NCBI GenBank assembly: GCA_902578445.1
Contig: CACHDC010000001.1
Span: 1 to 64,000, forward strand
From: an uncultured Synechococcaceae cyanobacterium
GTDB taxonomy: Bacteria > Cyanobacteriota > Cyanobacteriia > PCC-6307 > Cyanobiaceae
Length of the DNA: 64,000 nt
Direction of reading: 5' to 3'
Below, piece by piece: positions 9,631 through 19,868 of the stretch (its first letter is position 1; every line of letters starts with the position of its first letter). Below the pieces are notes generated by a model. The model was given only the letters and a program-made list of their open reading frames with translations. It was not told the origin of the DNA and ran no database searches. Made by a program: the position numbers and the translations under genes.

Positions 9631-11664
9631 TTAACTAGCTATGAAATTGCCACAACGTTGTTTATCTAAAAAATTAATATGTTGCCTTTCTAAGTAATAT
9701 AATTCCTGAAATTTTATCGCATCTGCGTTTAAATCCTTAAAAAGATCATCTATCTCTTTATTTGTATTTGAAGAACCTGAAGAAGGATTATCAATTAAGA
9801 TAGATATACAATTTTCTAAAGTTTTTAATCTTTGAGATCCCCAAGATTCGATTAAGTGTCTACATCTTTTAAGAGAATTATATTTCTCAAGAAGTGATAA
9901 TGTTCCTAGTAAATTATCTTTAGGATTACTCAGCAATGTTAAAAACAACTCATTTGGATTAATAAAAATATTAATTTTATTTGATGATTCAGGATTATTG
10001 AGAGCTAAGTAATCAGGCAGAAGTGAAATTAAATTAATTGAAGAAAAATCTTTTTGAAGATTTTGACTATTGGATTGTTTTAATTCATTTAAATAATTTA
10101 AACCCAAATTATTTTGTTCAATTTTTGAAATAGCTTCCCATAAACTTTGAATATAACAAGTATTAAAACCATTAATTTCTCTTTTAAGAAATTCATCACG
10201 AATAAATTGCCTAAGATCTGGACAATGTAAATAATAAAAAATTATTTCCGATTCATTTTTCTCCCGTCGGGAAATTTCATTTGGTTGTTCAAATTTTTTT
10301 GATCTACCATGCCAACGAAATCCCTTTACTTGATTTCTTAAATCTTGTTCAAACTGTATTGCTAACCTAGCTTGTCCCTTACTTAATTGTTCGGAAACTT
10401 TTTGTAAGTAATGTGTTCTGGTTGATGATTGTGGTAATTTACTCAACAATTTTACCAATGACGAAATAACACTCTGGAAAATTTCAGACTTAGTTAAATC
10501 TTTATCTTTAAAGATCTGAGCAATCTCCCAATCAATCCAAAAGGATGAATTATCAATTAAATTAAAATAATCTTCAGGAGTATGACTATTCAAATATTCG
10601 TCAGGATCTTTAAAATCACTTAGTTGAAGTATCTTAAGATTAATTTGATCATGAAGGGATAGACTCTCGACTTCTTTAATTACTCTTTTTGTAGCTAAAA
10701 TTCCTGCATTATCAGAATCAAAATTCAAAATTATATTTTTATTATCTGTACATCTACATAGTTGAGAAATTTGATACTTATTTAATGCAGTACCGAGAGA
10801 AGCCACAGAATTAGTAATACCTTTTGAATGAAGAGAAATCACATCAAAGTAGCCTTCAACAATGATAGCTTTATCTCTTTTCCTAATATTGCTAGAAGCT
10901 TTTTCGAATGCAAACAACATTTTGCCCTTTTCAAATATCTCTGATTCAGGAGAATTAAGATATTTGGGTTCCTGTCCATCAAGAGACCTTCCACCAAAAG
11001 CAACTACTCTTCCCTGCATATCATGTATTGGAACAATTAATCTATTTCTAAAACGATCATAAATCTTGTCAGAATTATCTTTAGAAATTGCAAGACCTGA
11101 TGCCAATATTAATTTAATTGGAAATTTTTCTACCTTAGACAGATAGTTAAATAAATCATTCCATGAATTTGGGGCAAATCCTAATTCAAAGTCATCAATA
11201 ATTTTATTACTCAATTTTCTCTTCGATATTAAATATTTCATAGCTTCAACACCTAAAGAATTATTTAATTGAGACTTAAACCAATTTTTACTGACTCTTA
11301 ATATTTTATAAAGCTCTTCCTTTCTAGATAATTGTTTTTTATATGCTTCTACTTGGGGACCTTCAAGATTTTCAACATTAATATTATTTTTCTTAGCAAG
11401 AGAAAGTACAACATCAGAAAAGTTTGCACGAGTAAATTCCATTAAAAATTTAATAGAGTTACCACCAGCACCACAAGAGAAACAATAGTAGAATTGTTTA
11501 CTTGGTGATACTGTCATAGAGGGTTTAGTATCATCATGAAAAGGACAAATCCCAACAAATTCCTTGCCTTTCTTCTTGAGAACAATATGTTCAGATATAA
11601 CGTCAACAATATCTGCCTTTTCCTTAACCTCTTGAATAGTTCTTGGGTGTATGGAATGAACCAT
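9631..11664 (-). CDS. dnaG: DNA primase
   Basis: DnaG makes the RNA primers for leading- and lagging-strand synthesis at the fork. The 677-residue protein has the N-terminal zinc finger (Cys40, His43, Cys61, Cys64), the catalytic core with KMLFAFEKA, and the TOPRIM domain (AIIVEGYFDVISLHSKGI, then ILNFDSDNAG). The C-terminal helicase-binding domain is divergent, as in other cyanobacteria. The gene is monocistronic: it converges with the umuDC operon and diverges from the EamA transporter. Confidence 0.97.
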   Translation of the reverse strand: MVHSIHPRTIQEVKEKADIVDVISEHIVLKKKGKEFVGICPFHDDTKPSMTVSPSKQFYYCFSCGAGGNSIKFLMEFTRANFSDVVLSLAKKNNINVENLEGPQVEAYKKQLSRKEELYKILRVSKNWFKSQLNNSLGVEAMKYLISKRKLSNKIIDDFELGFAPNSWNDLFNYLSKVEKFPIKLILASGLAISKDNSDKIYDRFRNRLIVPIHDMQGRVVAFGGRSLDGQEPKYLNSPESEIFEKGKMLFAFEKASSNIRKRDKAIIVEGYFDVISLHSKGITNSVASLGTALNKYQISQLCRCTDNKNIILNFDSDNAGILATKRVIKEVESLSLHDQINLKILQLSDFKDPDEYLNSHTPEDYFNLIDNSSFWIDWEIAQIFKDKDLTKSEIFQSVISSLVKLLSKLPQSSTRTHYLQKVSEQLSKGQARLAIQFEQDLRNQVKGFRWHGRSKKFEQPNEISRREKNESEIIFYYLHCPDLRQFIRDEFLKREINGFNTCYIQSLWEAISKIEQNNLGLNYLNELKQSNSQNLQKDFSSINLISLLPDYLALNNPESSNKINIFINPNELFLTLLSNPKDNLLGTLSLLEKYNSLKRCRHLIESWGSQRLKTLENCISILIDNPSSGSSNTNKEIDDLFKDLNADAIKFQELYYLERQHINFLDKQRCGNFIAS

Positions 11665-11759
11665 TGAGATTTTGTATCAAAAAACAATTTATAATTTATT
11701 TGTTATAGGTCAAAATGAAATAAGAATCTACCTAATTTCACAATAAAACTATTTTTTAA

Positions 11760-12650
11760 ATGATAAGTATCACAGAATTTGAAAAAAAATTTAATTCATT
11801 GAATAAGTTTAACTTGGTATTAGCCTCATTCTTCTTTAGTTTGATGACATTGTTCGTAAAAAATATTGATAAAAGGATACCTATTTATGAATTAGTTTTA
11901 TTCAGATCATTTTTAAGTTTAATGATTACATTATTCATAATTAATCTAAAAAATATAAATCCCTGGGGCAAAAATCGGCCATTACTTATCCTAAGAGGTC
12001 TTTTAGGAACTATAGCTTTAGTTTGTATTTTTTATGCTATTAGAAATATGCCTCTTAGTATATCTACTGTCATTCAGTATACATATCCTATTTTTATATC
12101 TATATTTGCTGGAATATTTATAAATGAAAAAATAACTCGGAATATAGTTATTGCTTTAATTATTGGTTGGATTGGAATATTAGTAATTTTAAATCCAATT
12201 CAACTATCAAATATAAACGTTGAAATTGAAACTATTTCGATTTCTATTGCATTTCTTGGAGCAATCTGCACTGCATTAGCCTACGTTACAGTAAAGAAAC
12301 TTTCTTTTACTGAAGATGTTTATGTAATTATTGAATATTTTCCGCTTGTTTCTTTTATAACTTTATTGCCAATTGTATTAATTAATTGGGTTACCCCAAA
12401 TTGGAATGAATTACTATGGATAATTGGCATTGGCTTATTTACTCAATTAGGTCAGACTTTCTTAACTATAGGGTTAAAAAATTTACCTGCTTCTGAAGCT
12501 TCATCAATTAACTATTTGCAAGTTTTTTTCGGGTCAATTTGGGGGATTTTGTTTTTTCGTGAAATTATAAACATAAATTTTTTATTAGGCGCCTCACTAG
12601 TTTTATTAGGAACTATTATTTCTACTACCAAAATAGTCAAAAGGACATAG
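11760..12650 (+). CDS. EamA (DMT) family transporter
   Basis: The 296-residue protein has about ten hydrophobic helices in two repeated halves, the layout of the drug/metabolite transporter superfamily. The first half has FRSFLSLMITL, LRGLLGTIALVCIFYAI and TVIQYTYPIF. The second has GAICTALAYVTVKKL, GLFTQLGQTFLTIGLK and a terminal GASLVLLGTII. The substrate cannot be read from sequence; relatives export amino acids or other metabolites. It is followed after 25 bases by a small secreted-type protein. Confidence 0.88.
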   Translation: MISITEFEKKFNSLNKFNLVLASFFFSLMTLFVKNIDKRIPIYELVLFRSFLSLMITLFIINLKNINPWGKNRPLLILRGLLGTIALVCIFYAIRNMPLSISTVIQYTYPIFISIFAGIFINEKITRNIVIALIIGWIGILVILNPIQLSNINVEIETISISIAFLGAICTALAYVTVKKLSFTEDVYVIIEYFPLVSFITLLPIVLINWVTPNWNELLWIIGIGLFTQLGQTFLTIGLKNLPASEASSINYLQVFFGSIWGILFFREIININFLLGASLVLLGTIISTTKIVKRT

Positions 12651-12675
12651 AATATAGTTATCAATAAATATTAAA

Positions 12676-13029
12676 GTGAAATTTTCCTATTTAGTTTTAT
12701 TATTTTGTTTTTCTCCTATTGTGCAAGTTAATGCAACGACCCCAAAGTCAGTAACTTGTACAAGAACTGAATATAGAGAGGAGTACATTCCTGGAACTAA
12801 ATCAAATCCAGGCTACGTAAAAAGTTATGAAGTAGACGTTGAAATACCTTGTGGAGGTCAAAGTAAAGCAAAGATAGATGATAATGACTGTAGTGAAGGC
12901 TCTGTTATTGGAGGTATTCTTGGAGCTGGAATAGCACTATCCTCCTCTAGAGGTAAGGACAGATTTTGGGCCGTTCCTGCTGGCGGTACTGCAGGAGCGT
13001 TAATTGGATGTCAGGTGGATGGTGGTTAA
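12676..13029 (+). CDS. exported protein with a glycine-zipper segment
   Basis: The 117-residue protein starts at GTG with a clear signal peptide (about 1-20, KFSYLVLLFCFSPIVQVNA). The mature part contains four or more cysteines, including CTRTEYREEY and IPCGG. It ends in a glycine-rich segment (SVIGGILGAGIALSS ... GGTAGALIGC) of the glycine-zipper type found in outer-membrane or envelope proteins. No precise family can be named. Its stop codon directly abuts the TTG start of ruvA, so the two are cotranscribed. Confidence 0.75.
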   Translation: MKFSYLVLLFCFSPIVQVNATTPKSVTCTRTEYREEYIPGTKSNPGYVKSYEVDVEIPCGGQSKAKIDDNDCSEGSVIGGILGAGIALSSSRGKDRFWAVPAGGTAGALIGCQVDGG

Positions 13030-13704
13030 TTGATTAGTTGGATAAAAGGAGAGTTAATTGAATTATGGCAAACTAATCAAAAGTTTTTTGTTTTAATAAA
13101 TTGTCAAGGATTAGGATACGAAATTCAAATTCTAGAATCCTTTTTTCTCAAATTAAAAACAAATCAGATACCAAATAAAAACATAACTCTTTGGATAAAA
13201 CATATTAAGAAAGAAGATTCAGATTTATTATTTGGGTTTATATCAAAGGATGAAAAGAATTTCTTTACTGAAATTTTAAGTATTAGAGGTGTTGGATCTC
13301 AAATTGGAATGGGGATATTAAATAAATTTTCCATTAGTGATGTTATCAATGCAATAAAAACACAAAACAAAAAATTAATTTGTTCCGTACCAGGTGTAGG
13401 ACAAAAAATGAGTGATAGATTAATTTTAGAATTAAAAAGTAAATTTAAAACTGAGATACAATTTGTTGAAGAAAAAGGCAAAGATGAATTTGAGAATAAT
13501 GATCCTGAAATAAAAAAAATAATTGAAGACCTTCAGTTAACCCTTCAATCATTAAATTACAAAAACAAAGAAATTAACGCTATTTTGCCAATTATTATTG
13601 CTGAAATAGATCTACTTTCTAAAAAAGAAATTCACTCATCATTTGAAAATTTATTGAAATTAGCTATGAATTATCTTGATAAGAATACTAGTAAATTAGT
13701 TTGA
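13030..13704 (+). CDS. ruvA: Holliday junction DNA helicase subunit RuvA
   Basis: RuvA binds four-way junctions and loads the RuvB motor for branch migration. The 224 residues begin MISWIKGELIELW (an OB-fold domain). They continue with helix-hairpin-helix repeats (ILSIRGVGSQIGMGIL and ICSVPGVGQKMSDRLILELKSK) and end with a short RuvB-contacting domain. The start is TTG and immediately follows the stop of the previous gene. The protein is slightly longer than the usual 190-210 residues. Confidence 0.95.
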   Translation: MISWIKGELIELWQTNQKFFVLINCQGLGYEIQILESFFLKLKTNQIPNKNITLWIKHIKKEDSDLLFGFISKDEKNFFTEILSIRGVGSQIGMGILNKFSISDVINAIKTQNKKLICSVPGVGQKMSDRLILELKSKFKTEIQFVEEKGKDEFENNDPEIKKIIEDLQLTLQSLNYKNKEINAILPIIIAEIDLLSKKEIHSSFENLLKLAMNYLDKNTSKLV

Positions 13705-13739
13705 TGACGTAGTATCATAATATAAAAGTAATAAATTTT

Positions 13740-14009
13740 ATGTCATTAGATACTGCTGAAAAACAGAATTTGATTGAAACTCATCAAGTACATCCAACTG
13801 ATACAGGTTCCGTTGAAGTTCAGGTTGCAATGCTCTCTAAAAGAATATCTAAATTAAGTGACCACCTTCAAGGAAATATTCATGATTTTGCTTCAAGGCA
13901 AGGATTATTAAAAATGATTGGTAAAAGGAAAAGATTACTAACTTACATAAAAGACAAAAACTTTCAGAAATATCAAGAGTTAGTTAAGAAAATTGGAATA
14001 AGAGGGTGA
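13740..14009 (+). CDS. rpsO: 30S ribosomal protein S15
   Basis: S15 is a primary binder of 16S rRNA and nucleates platform assembly. The 89 residues match the family's length and hallmarks: [20 protein letters not shown] and [24 protein letters not shown]. Its own ATG is preceded by a short AT-rich spacer after ruvA. The PAM68 gene follows immediately on the same strand. Confidence 0.98.
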   Translation: MSLDTAEKQNLIETHQVHPTDTGSVEVQVAMLSKRISKLSDHLQGNIHDFASRQGLLKMIGKRKRLLTYIKDKNFQKYQELVKKIGIRG

Positions 14010-14018
14010 TTGCAATTA

Positions 14019-14468
14019 ATGAAAAAAAAGCAATCTAAAAATAAGACACAAAATAAAAAGAAAAAAAATTATTCTGAGAAAACTGCATTTGCTAATTTAG
14101 AAAAAACATCTAATACACTACCTACCCCAAAGCGATCATCAAGTGGGATACCTAAATATGTTGCTGATAGAATGGCAAGAAGAATATTTTTTACAGCAGG
14201 AATACCCACAATATTAGGCATGTCGGTTTTTGTTGTCAGCTACATAATCGTTACAAGAAATATTGCTGAGATACCTCCTTCCTCAACAATTGCAATTTCA
14301 GCGTTGTTTTTCTTATTAGGTCTCGCAGGTTTAAGTTTTGGAATTTTATCCGCTAGTTGGGATAAGGAGCCTGGATCTTTTTTTGGTATTGAAAATATTC
14401 CAATGAATATACAACGAGCAAAAGCAGCCTTTAAACCTGCAACTCAAAATTTTGAAGAGAATGGTTAA
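14019..14468 (+). CDS. PAM68-like photosystem II assembly protein (DUF3464)
   Basis: PAM68 proteins act at an early step of photosystem II assembly in the thylakoid membrane. The 149-residue protein has a lysine-rich N-terminus (about 1-25), the family's SSGIPKYVADRMARRI segment, and two transmembrane helices. The end contains SASWDKEPGSFFGIENI, characteristic of the family. An in-frame TTG lies nine bases upstream, directly after the rpsO stop, but ATG at 14019 is the more likely start. The gene converges with dnaE one base beyond its stop. Confidence 0.88.
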   Translation: MKKKQSKNKTQNKKKKNYSEKTAFANLEKTSNTLPTPKRSSSGIPKYVADRMARRIFFTAGIPTILGMSVFVVSYIIVTRNIAEIPPSSTIAISALFFLLGLAGLSFGILSASWDKEPGSFFGIENIPMNIQRAKAAFKPATQNFEENG

Positions 14469-14469
14469 G

Positions 14470-17400
14470 TTAAGAAACTAAAGATTTCAAATTAACTTGG
14501 AATGATTTATCTTCTAATAATTTACAGGCTCCCTTTATATCACCAATACAAAATTGTTCCCCAAATTTAACGTAAGTAACACTTTTTTTATTTTTTACTG
14601 CAGCTAAAACTGGGATCTTGATTCCACATTTACCATTATCTGGTTTAAATTTAATTAAACACTCTCTCAATGTATTTTGTACCCTTACATCCGATGCTTG
14701 AGAACTTTCTAGATTAATGATAAGCAATTTAAGGTTGTCTATTTCTCTACAATCATCAATTATTAATTGAGTCTTATCACTTTTTTTATCTATGGTTCCC
14801 CATACCAATAATCTAGTATCAGTTAAAAGAAATTCTGATAATCTGACATAGGTTTTTGGGAAAACTATAGCTTCGCAACTTCCAGAAAGATCTTCTAACT
14901 GAACTATAGCCATCCTATCTCCTTTTCTAGTCGTAATTTGCTTTAAATCTGGGATCATCCCAACTAATGAGACTTTGGTTCTATCTTTTGTTTCTTCTAA
15001 CTGTGAAATGCTTATAGGAGATATAAGTTTTGCTGGCTTAGTTAAATGTTTAAGGGGATGATCAGATAAATAAAATCCCAATAGTTGTTTTTCTAACTTT
15101 AACTTCTCAATAAGTGAATAATCATCAACCTTAACTAATTGTGAATCTGAAAAAGCAACATTAGAAAATTCTTCTTTAGAGTCAAATAAATTTCCTTGAC
15201 CAGATAATCTATCACGATTTCTTGAAGAGGCCCACTCAATAACATGTTCGAGATCTGACAATAACTGAGCTCTATTATTATCATTTGAAAACTCATCTAG
15301 TGCTCCACAATGAATTAGAGATTCAAGACTTCTTTTATTAAGAACATTAGAAGGTAAACGATCGCACAAATCAGATAGTGACTTAAAGATCCCAAAACTA
15401 TTTCGGTTTTCGATTATATTTCTTATTGCAGAATCTCCTAAATTCTTAATTGCAGATAACCCGAATAAAATCTGATTATTTTTAATAGTGAAATCGACTC
15501 CAGAAAAATTAATGCTAGGTGAAATAACTTCTATTCCCATAGAATAACAATTAGAAATATATCTTTGCATCTTGTCGCTAGAGCCAGAATTTACACTTAA
15601 AAGGGCTGCCATATATGCAACAGGAAAATGGGCTTTTAAAAATGCAGTTTGATAAGTTACCGCGCCATAAGCAGTTGAGTGACTTTTGTTAAAACAATAT
15701 TCTGCGAATAAAACCATTTGATCAAAAAGATCATTTGCTAATTTTTCATTTACACCTTTATTAACAGAACCGTCTACAAAAATGTTCCTATGCTTTACCA
15801 TCTCAGATACTTTCTTTTTGCCCATTGCTCTTCGAAGTAAATCAGCATCACCTAAAGAATAACCGGCTAGGTCTTGAGCAATTTTCATGATTTGTTCTTG
15901 GTAAACCATAATTCCATAGGTTTCAGTGAGAATTGATTTAATAAAAGGATGAGGGAAATCAACCTTTTCGTTCCCATTTTTTCGATTTATGAACTTAGGT
16001 ATAAGGCCTGCATCAAGAGGACCAGGTCTATAAAGAGCAAGTATGGAAGAAATATCCTGTAGAGAGTTAGGTTTAAAATCTTTAACGACCTGCTTCATCC
16101 CAGAAGATTCAAGTTGAAAAATCCCTTCAAGGTCTCCTCTGGCAATAAGATCAAAAGTTTTACGATCGTTTTGAGGTAAATCATCAATATTTATTGTCTT
16201 ACCGCTTGATTGATTAATAAGAGAAACTGTCTTTTCAATCATCGTTAGATTCTTAAGACCCAAGAAGTCCATTTTCAATAATCCAAGAGATTCAATATCA
16301 TCCATAGAATATTGGGTTATTATTTGTCCATCATTATTCCTTTGAAGAGGTACAAGTTCATCGAGGGGGTCAGATGCAATAACAACTCCTGCAGCATGAA
16401 CACCATATGTTTTATTAGTCCCTTCAATTCTTAAAGCTAAATCAATCCATTTTTTGACCCTATTGTCATTAATATATTTATCCCTAAACTCTTGACTAGG
16501 AGAATCCTTAGCTATCATTTCATTAAGTTTATAAGGTTTTCCTCTTACAACAGGTATTAACTTAGCCAATTTATCGGCCTCGCCGTAAGGAATATCTAGG
16601 ACCCTTGCAACATCTTTTAAAACCGCCTTAGAAGTCATTTTATTGAAAGTAATTATTTGAGCAACTTTATCCTCTCCATATCGATTAGTAACATAATCAA
16701 TAACTTCATTTCTTCTATCAATACAAAAGTCTGTATCAATATCTGGCATAGACTTTCTGGCAGGATTTAAAAATCTCTCAAACAATAATCCATGCTCAAC
16801 TGGATCTATATTTGTGATTTGAAGGGCATAGGCTACTAATGAGCCTGCAGCAGAACCTCTACCAGGTCCTACTGGAATAGAATTGTCCCTAGCAAATTTG
16901 ATATAGTCCCAAACAACCAAAAAATAATCAGGGAAACCCATATCTTTTATAATGTTTAATTCCGTAGATAGTCTTTTTTTATAACTTTTATCAACTTCAG
17001 TAAGATCGTTTTTTTTAAGTCTTTTTAAAAGACCTTCGTTAGATAATTGCGTTAATAGAGAAAATGAATCTTTTTCTTCCTCAAGAGGGAATTTTGGCAT
17101 TCTATATTTACCAAACAAATCAAATATTTCAATTTTTTTTGAAATTTCTACAGTATTGTTCACTGCCTCTTTAATTGATTCATCGTCTAAATGATCTTTA
17201 AAAAGTTCAAGCATTTCATTTTCACTTTTAATATATTCTGTCCCGGTATATCTCAATCTTTTTTCATCGCTTATTAGTTTCCCTGTCAATACACAAAGTA
17301 AAGCATCATGTGCTTCAACATCCATATTGGATATGTAGTGAGCATCGTTTGTCGCGATAACTTTTATTTTATGCTTCTTCCCAATTTTCAATAATTCGAT

Positions 17401-17967
17401 ATTAACAATTCTATCTTCAATAGAGCCGTGATCTTGTATTTCAAGATAAAAATCATCTGCAAATAAATTTTTGTACCAAAGAGCTATGTCCTCTGCTACA
17501 TCTAATCTTCCTTTCAAGATAGCTTGAGGTATCTCACCACCAAGACATGCTGTAGAAATAATAAGACCCTCGCTATATTTACTTAAAAGAAATTTGTCAA
17601 TACATGGTCTAGAAAAAATTCCTCGGCCTCTCATCCCATTTAAGTGACTAAGAGTTGTCAACTTTACGAGATTTCTATACCCAGTATGATTTTTTGCTAA
17701 GACAACCAAATGATATCTTTTTTCTTTTTTAGGTTGAGGATCATCAATTGATCCATTAATAACATACATTTCATTACCAATAATTGGCTTTATACCTTTC
17801 TCTTTACACCTCTTGACCAAATCAAGAACTCCATACATAACTCCATGATCTGTCAGAGCAATAGAATCCATCCCAAGATCACAGGCTCTTTCAACAATTT
17901 TAGAAATTTGACTTGCTCCATCAAGGAGGCTGTAGTCACTATGATTATGAAGCGGAACGAAACCCAT
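14470..17967 (-). CDS. dnaE: DNA polymerase III alpha subunit
   Basis: This is the replicative polymerase chain. The 1165-residue protein begins MGFVPLHNHSDYSLLDGA, a PHP domain (residues 1 to about 270). The catalytic core follows, with GPGRGSAAGSLVAY and PDIDTDFCIDRR carrying the metal-binding aspartates. The C-terminal half has tandem HhH and OB-fold regions (KVSLVGMIPDLKQITTRKGDRM). I chose the ATG at 17967; an in-frame TTG two codons upstream also exists. Full length and intact. Confidence 0.97.
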   Translation of the reverse strand: MGFVPLHNHSDYSLLDGASQISKIVERACDLGMDSIALTDHGVMYGVLDLVKRCKEKGIKPIIGNEMYVINGSIDDPQPKKEKRYHLVVLAKNHTGYRNLVKLTTLSHLNGMRGRGIFSRPCIDKFLLSKYSEGLIISTACLGGEIPQAILKGRLDVAEDIALWYKNLFADDFYLEIQDHGSIEDRIVNIELLKIGKKHKIKVIATNDAHYISNMDVEAHDALLCVLTGKLISDEKRLRYTGTEYIKSENEMLELFKDHLDDESIKEAVNNTVEISKKIEIFDLFGKYRMPKFPLEEEKDSFSLLTQLSNEGLLKRLKKNDLTEVDKSYKKRLSTELNIIKDMGFPDYFLVVWDYIKFARDNSIPVGPGRGSAAGSLVAYALQITNIDPVEHGLLFERFLNPARKSMPDIDTDFCIDRRNEVIDYVTNRYGEDKVAQIITFNKMTSKAVLKDVARVLDIPYGEADKLAKLIPVVRGKPYKLNEMIAKDSPSQEFRDKYINDNRVKKWIDLALRIEGTNKTYGVHAAGVVIASDPLDELVPLQRNNDGQIITQYSMDDIESLGLLKMDFLGLKNLTMIEKTVSLINQSSGKTINIDDLPQNDRKTFDLIARGDLEGIFQLESSGMKQVVKDFKPNSLQDISSILALYRPGPLDAGLIPKFINRKNGNEKVDFPHPFIKSILTETYGIMVYQEQIMKIAQDLAGYSLGDADLLRRAMGKKKVSEMVKHRNIFVDGSVNKGVNEKLANDLFDQMVLFAEYCFNKSHSTAYGAVTYQTAFLKAHFPVAYMAALLSVNSGSSDKMQRYISNCYSMGIEVISPSINFSGVDFTIKNNQILFGLSAIKNLGDSAIRNIIENRNSFGIFKSLSDLCDRLPSNVLNKRSLESLIHCGALDEFSNDNNRAQLLSDLEHVIEWASSRNRDRLSGQGNLFDSKEEFSNVAFSDSQLVKVDDYSLIEKLKLEKQLLGFYLSDHPLKHLTKPAKLISPISISQLEETKDRTKVSLVGMIPDLKQITTRKGDRMAIVQLEDLSGSCEAIVFPKTYVRLSEFLLTDTRLLVWGTIDKKSDKTQLIIDDCREIDNLKLLIINLESSQASDVRVQNTLRECLIKFKPDNGKCGIKIPVLAAVKNKKSVTYVKFGEQFCIGDIKGACKLLEDKSFQVNLKSLVS

Positions 17968-18051
17968 ATTCAAATAATTTATATATATAAGATAGAGAAA
18001 ATTTCTAAAAGATCTATAATATGGGCCTACAAGTTAATTATTAATACAAAT

Positions 18052-19500
18052 TTAAAATAAAGGTCTGTCCTTAATTACCTGAGCATCAATTTCAAATATA
18101 TTTGCAGCATTCAAAATTCTATCTTCTTCTAATACATTTCCTATTAGTTGCATTCCTATAGGTAATCCTTTTTTATCAAAACCGCAAGGAATACTTATGG
18201 CTGGGAGTCCTGCTAAATTAACAGGAACAGTTAATAGATCAGACAAATACATTGAAAGTGGATCATTGACAAAATCACCCTTTAAAAAAGCTGTAGTTGG
18301 ACAAGTTGGGGTTAATAAAATATCTACTTTCTTAAAAGCGTTATCAAAATCTTTTCTTATAAGTGTCCTGACTTTTTGTGCCTTCTTGTAATAGGCATCA
18401 CTGTATCCAGCTGACAAAGCATAAGTTCCTATCAATATTCTTCTTTGCACTTCATCTCCGAATCCTTCGGCTCTACTTTTTGATGTCATATCAATAAGAT
18501 TTGAACAATCTTTCGATCTGTAGCCATATTTGACTCCATCATATCTAGCTAAATTTGCAGAGGCTTCAGATGGTGCAATGACATAATATGTAGCAATTCC
18601 GTCATTAAATCTAGGACAATCAACTTCGATAATTTCAGCTCCTAAACTTTTGAATCTTTCAACTCCAGAAAGAACAGATTCTTTGACTTCTGGATTAAGA
18701 CCTTGGTGTTCAAAACATTCTTTAATCATTCCAATTTTTATTCCCTTTATAGATTTATTTAAATTAGTAAGATAATTTGGAACTGGTTTATCAAGACATG
18801 TTGAGTCAGAGGGGTCTTTCCCAGATATTGAATAAAGAATTTCGGCAGCATCTGAGACAGTATTAGTAATTGGGCCAATTTGATCAAGAGAACTAGCAAA
18901 TGCTACCAGCCCCCATCTACTAACTCTGCCATAAGTGGGTTTAAGCCCAACAACACCGCAAAAAGAAGCTGGTTGTCTTATTGATCCTCCCGTGTCAGAA
19001 CCAATAGCTGCCGCACAAAAACCAGCAGCTACTGAAGCAGCACTACCTCCTGAACTTCCTCCTGGCACTCTATTGATATCCCAAGGATTTGAAGTAACAC
19101 CAAATACAGAGGTTTCAGTTGAACTTCCCATAGCAAATTCATCTAAATTTGTCTTCCCTAAACAAATACCTCCTGAAGACCATAATTTACTTGAAGCTGT
19201 AGCTTCATAAGGCGCAACAAATTTTTTAAGCATTTTACTCGCACAACTAGTTACAACACCTTTGGTACAAATATTGTCCTTTATTGCTATTGGGATCCCT
19301 GCAAGGGGAGGAAGTTTTTCATTATTTTGAATTAATTTGTCTATATTCTCGGCTTGTTCAATAGCGCTATCTTTTGTAGTACAAATATAAGAGTTAATTT
19401 CAGGATCTTTATGTTCAATTTTCGTAAAGATGTCATTAACTAATTCTTTAACAGAAGCATTATTACTGATAATTTCCTTTCTTATATAATTAAAATTCAT
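18052..19500 (-). CDS. gatA: Aspartyl/glutamyl-tRNA amidotransferase subunit A
   Basis: GatA hydrolyses glutamine and passes ammonia to GatB, converting misacylated Glu-tRNA(Gln) to Gln-tRNA(Gln). The 482 residues contain the amidase signature triad: Lys in [12 protein letters not shown], then the serine cluster in [15 protein letters not shown] and [17 protein letters not shown]. The amidase-family C-terminus ([11 protein letters not shown]) is present. It lies 84 bases upstream of dnaE on the same strand, and the small DUF1816 gene precedes it. Confidence 0.97.
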   Translation of the reverse strand: MNFNYIRKEIISNNASVKELVNDIFTKIEHKDPEINSYICTTKDSAIEQAENIDKLIQNNEKLPPLAGIPIAIKDNICTKGVVTSCASKMLKKFVAPYEATASSKLWSSGGICLGKTNLDEFAMGSSTETSVFGVTSNPWDINRVPGGSSGGSAASVAAGFCAAAIGSDTGGSIRQPASFCGVVGLKPTYGRVSRWGLVAFASSLDQIGPITNTVSDAAEILYSISGKDPSDSTCLDKPVPNYLTNLNKSIKGIKIGMIKECFEHQGLNPEVKESVLSGVERFKSLGAEIIEVDCPRFNDGIATYYVIAPSEASANLARYDGVKYGYRSKDCSNLIDMTSKSRAEGFGDEVQRRILIGTYALSAGYSDAYYKKAQKVRTLIRKDFDNAFKKVDILLTPTCPTTAFLKGDFVNDPLSMYLSDLLTVPVNLAGLPAISIPCGFDKKGLPIGMQLIGNVLEEDRILNAANIFEIDAQVIKDRPLF

Positions 19501-19518
19501 TTCTTGAAATTGAAATTA

Positions 19519-19734
19519 TCAAAAAGTTAGTGGTTCTTCTTTTTTGCAGCGAACAAAGCTATGTTGAATATTTTCAGCCCCTTCATCGGAAAGTTCTTTA
19601 ATAAAAGAAGACATATTTTCCTTTAAACTATTTTTTGTAATAAACGGGCCGAACCAGTAAGTACCACTAGGTTGATCTGTCTCAATTTTAGCCCACCAAG
19701 CTAATCCGAGTTTGTTTCCAAAGTTTCTAATCAA
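19519..19734 (-). CDS. DUF1816 domain protein
   Basis: The 71-residue protein matches the cyanobacterial DUF1816 pattern: LGLAWWAKIET, then a short loop and YWFGPF, ending with KELSDEGAENI and a basic tail. This family is small, soluble and widespread in cyanobacteria, and is related by pattern to CpcD-like linker modules. The role here is unknown. It sits 18 bases upstream of gatA and probably shares its transcript. Confidence 0.8.
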   Translation of the reverse strand: MIRNFGNKLGLAWWAKIETDQPSGTYWFGPFITKNSLKENMSSFIKELSDEGAENIQHSFVRCKKEEPLTF

Positions 19735-19868
19735 TTTAATTGACCTTTTAAAACATCAATTCTTGTTAAATTCTATACAATTTTGTAGTGAAAATTCAAT
19801 AATTTTTTATTAATCATACAAATATATTGAAACAACAACATTTTAGATTTCATTAATAACATATGAAA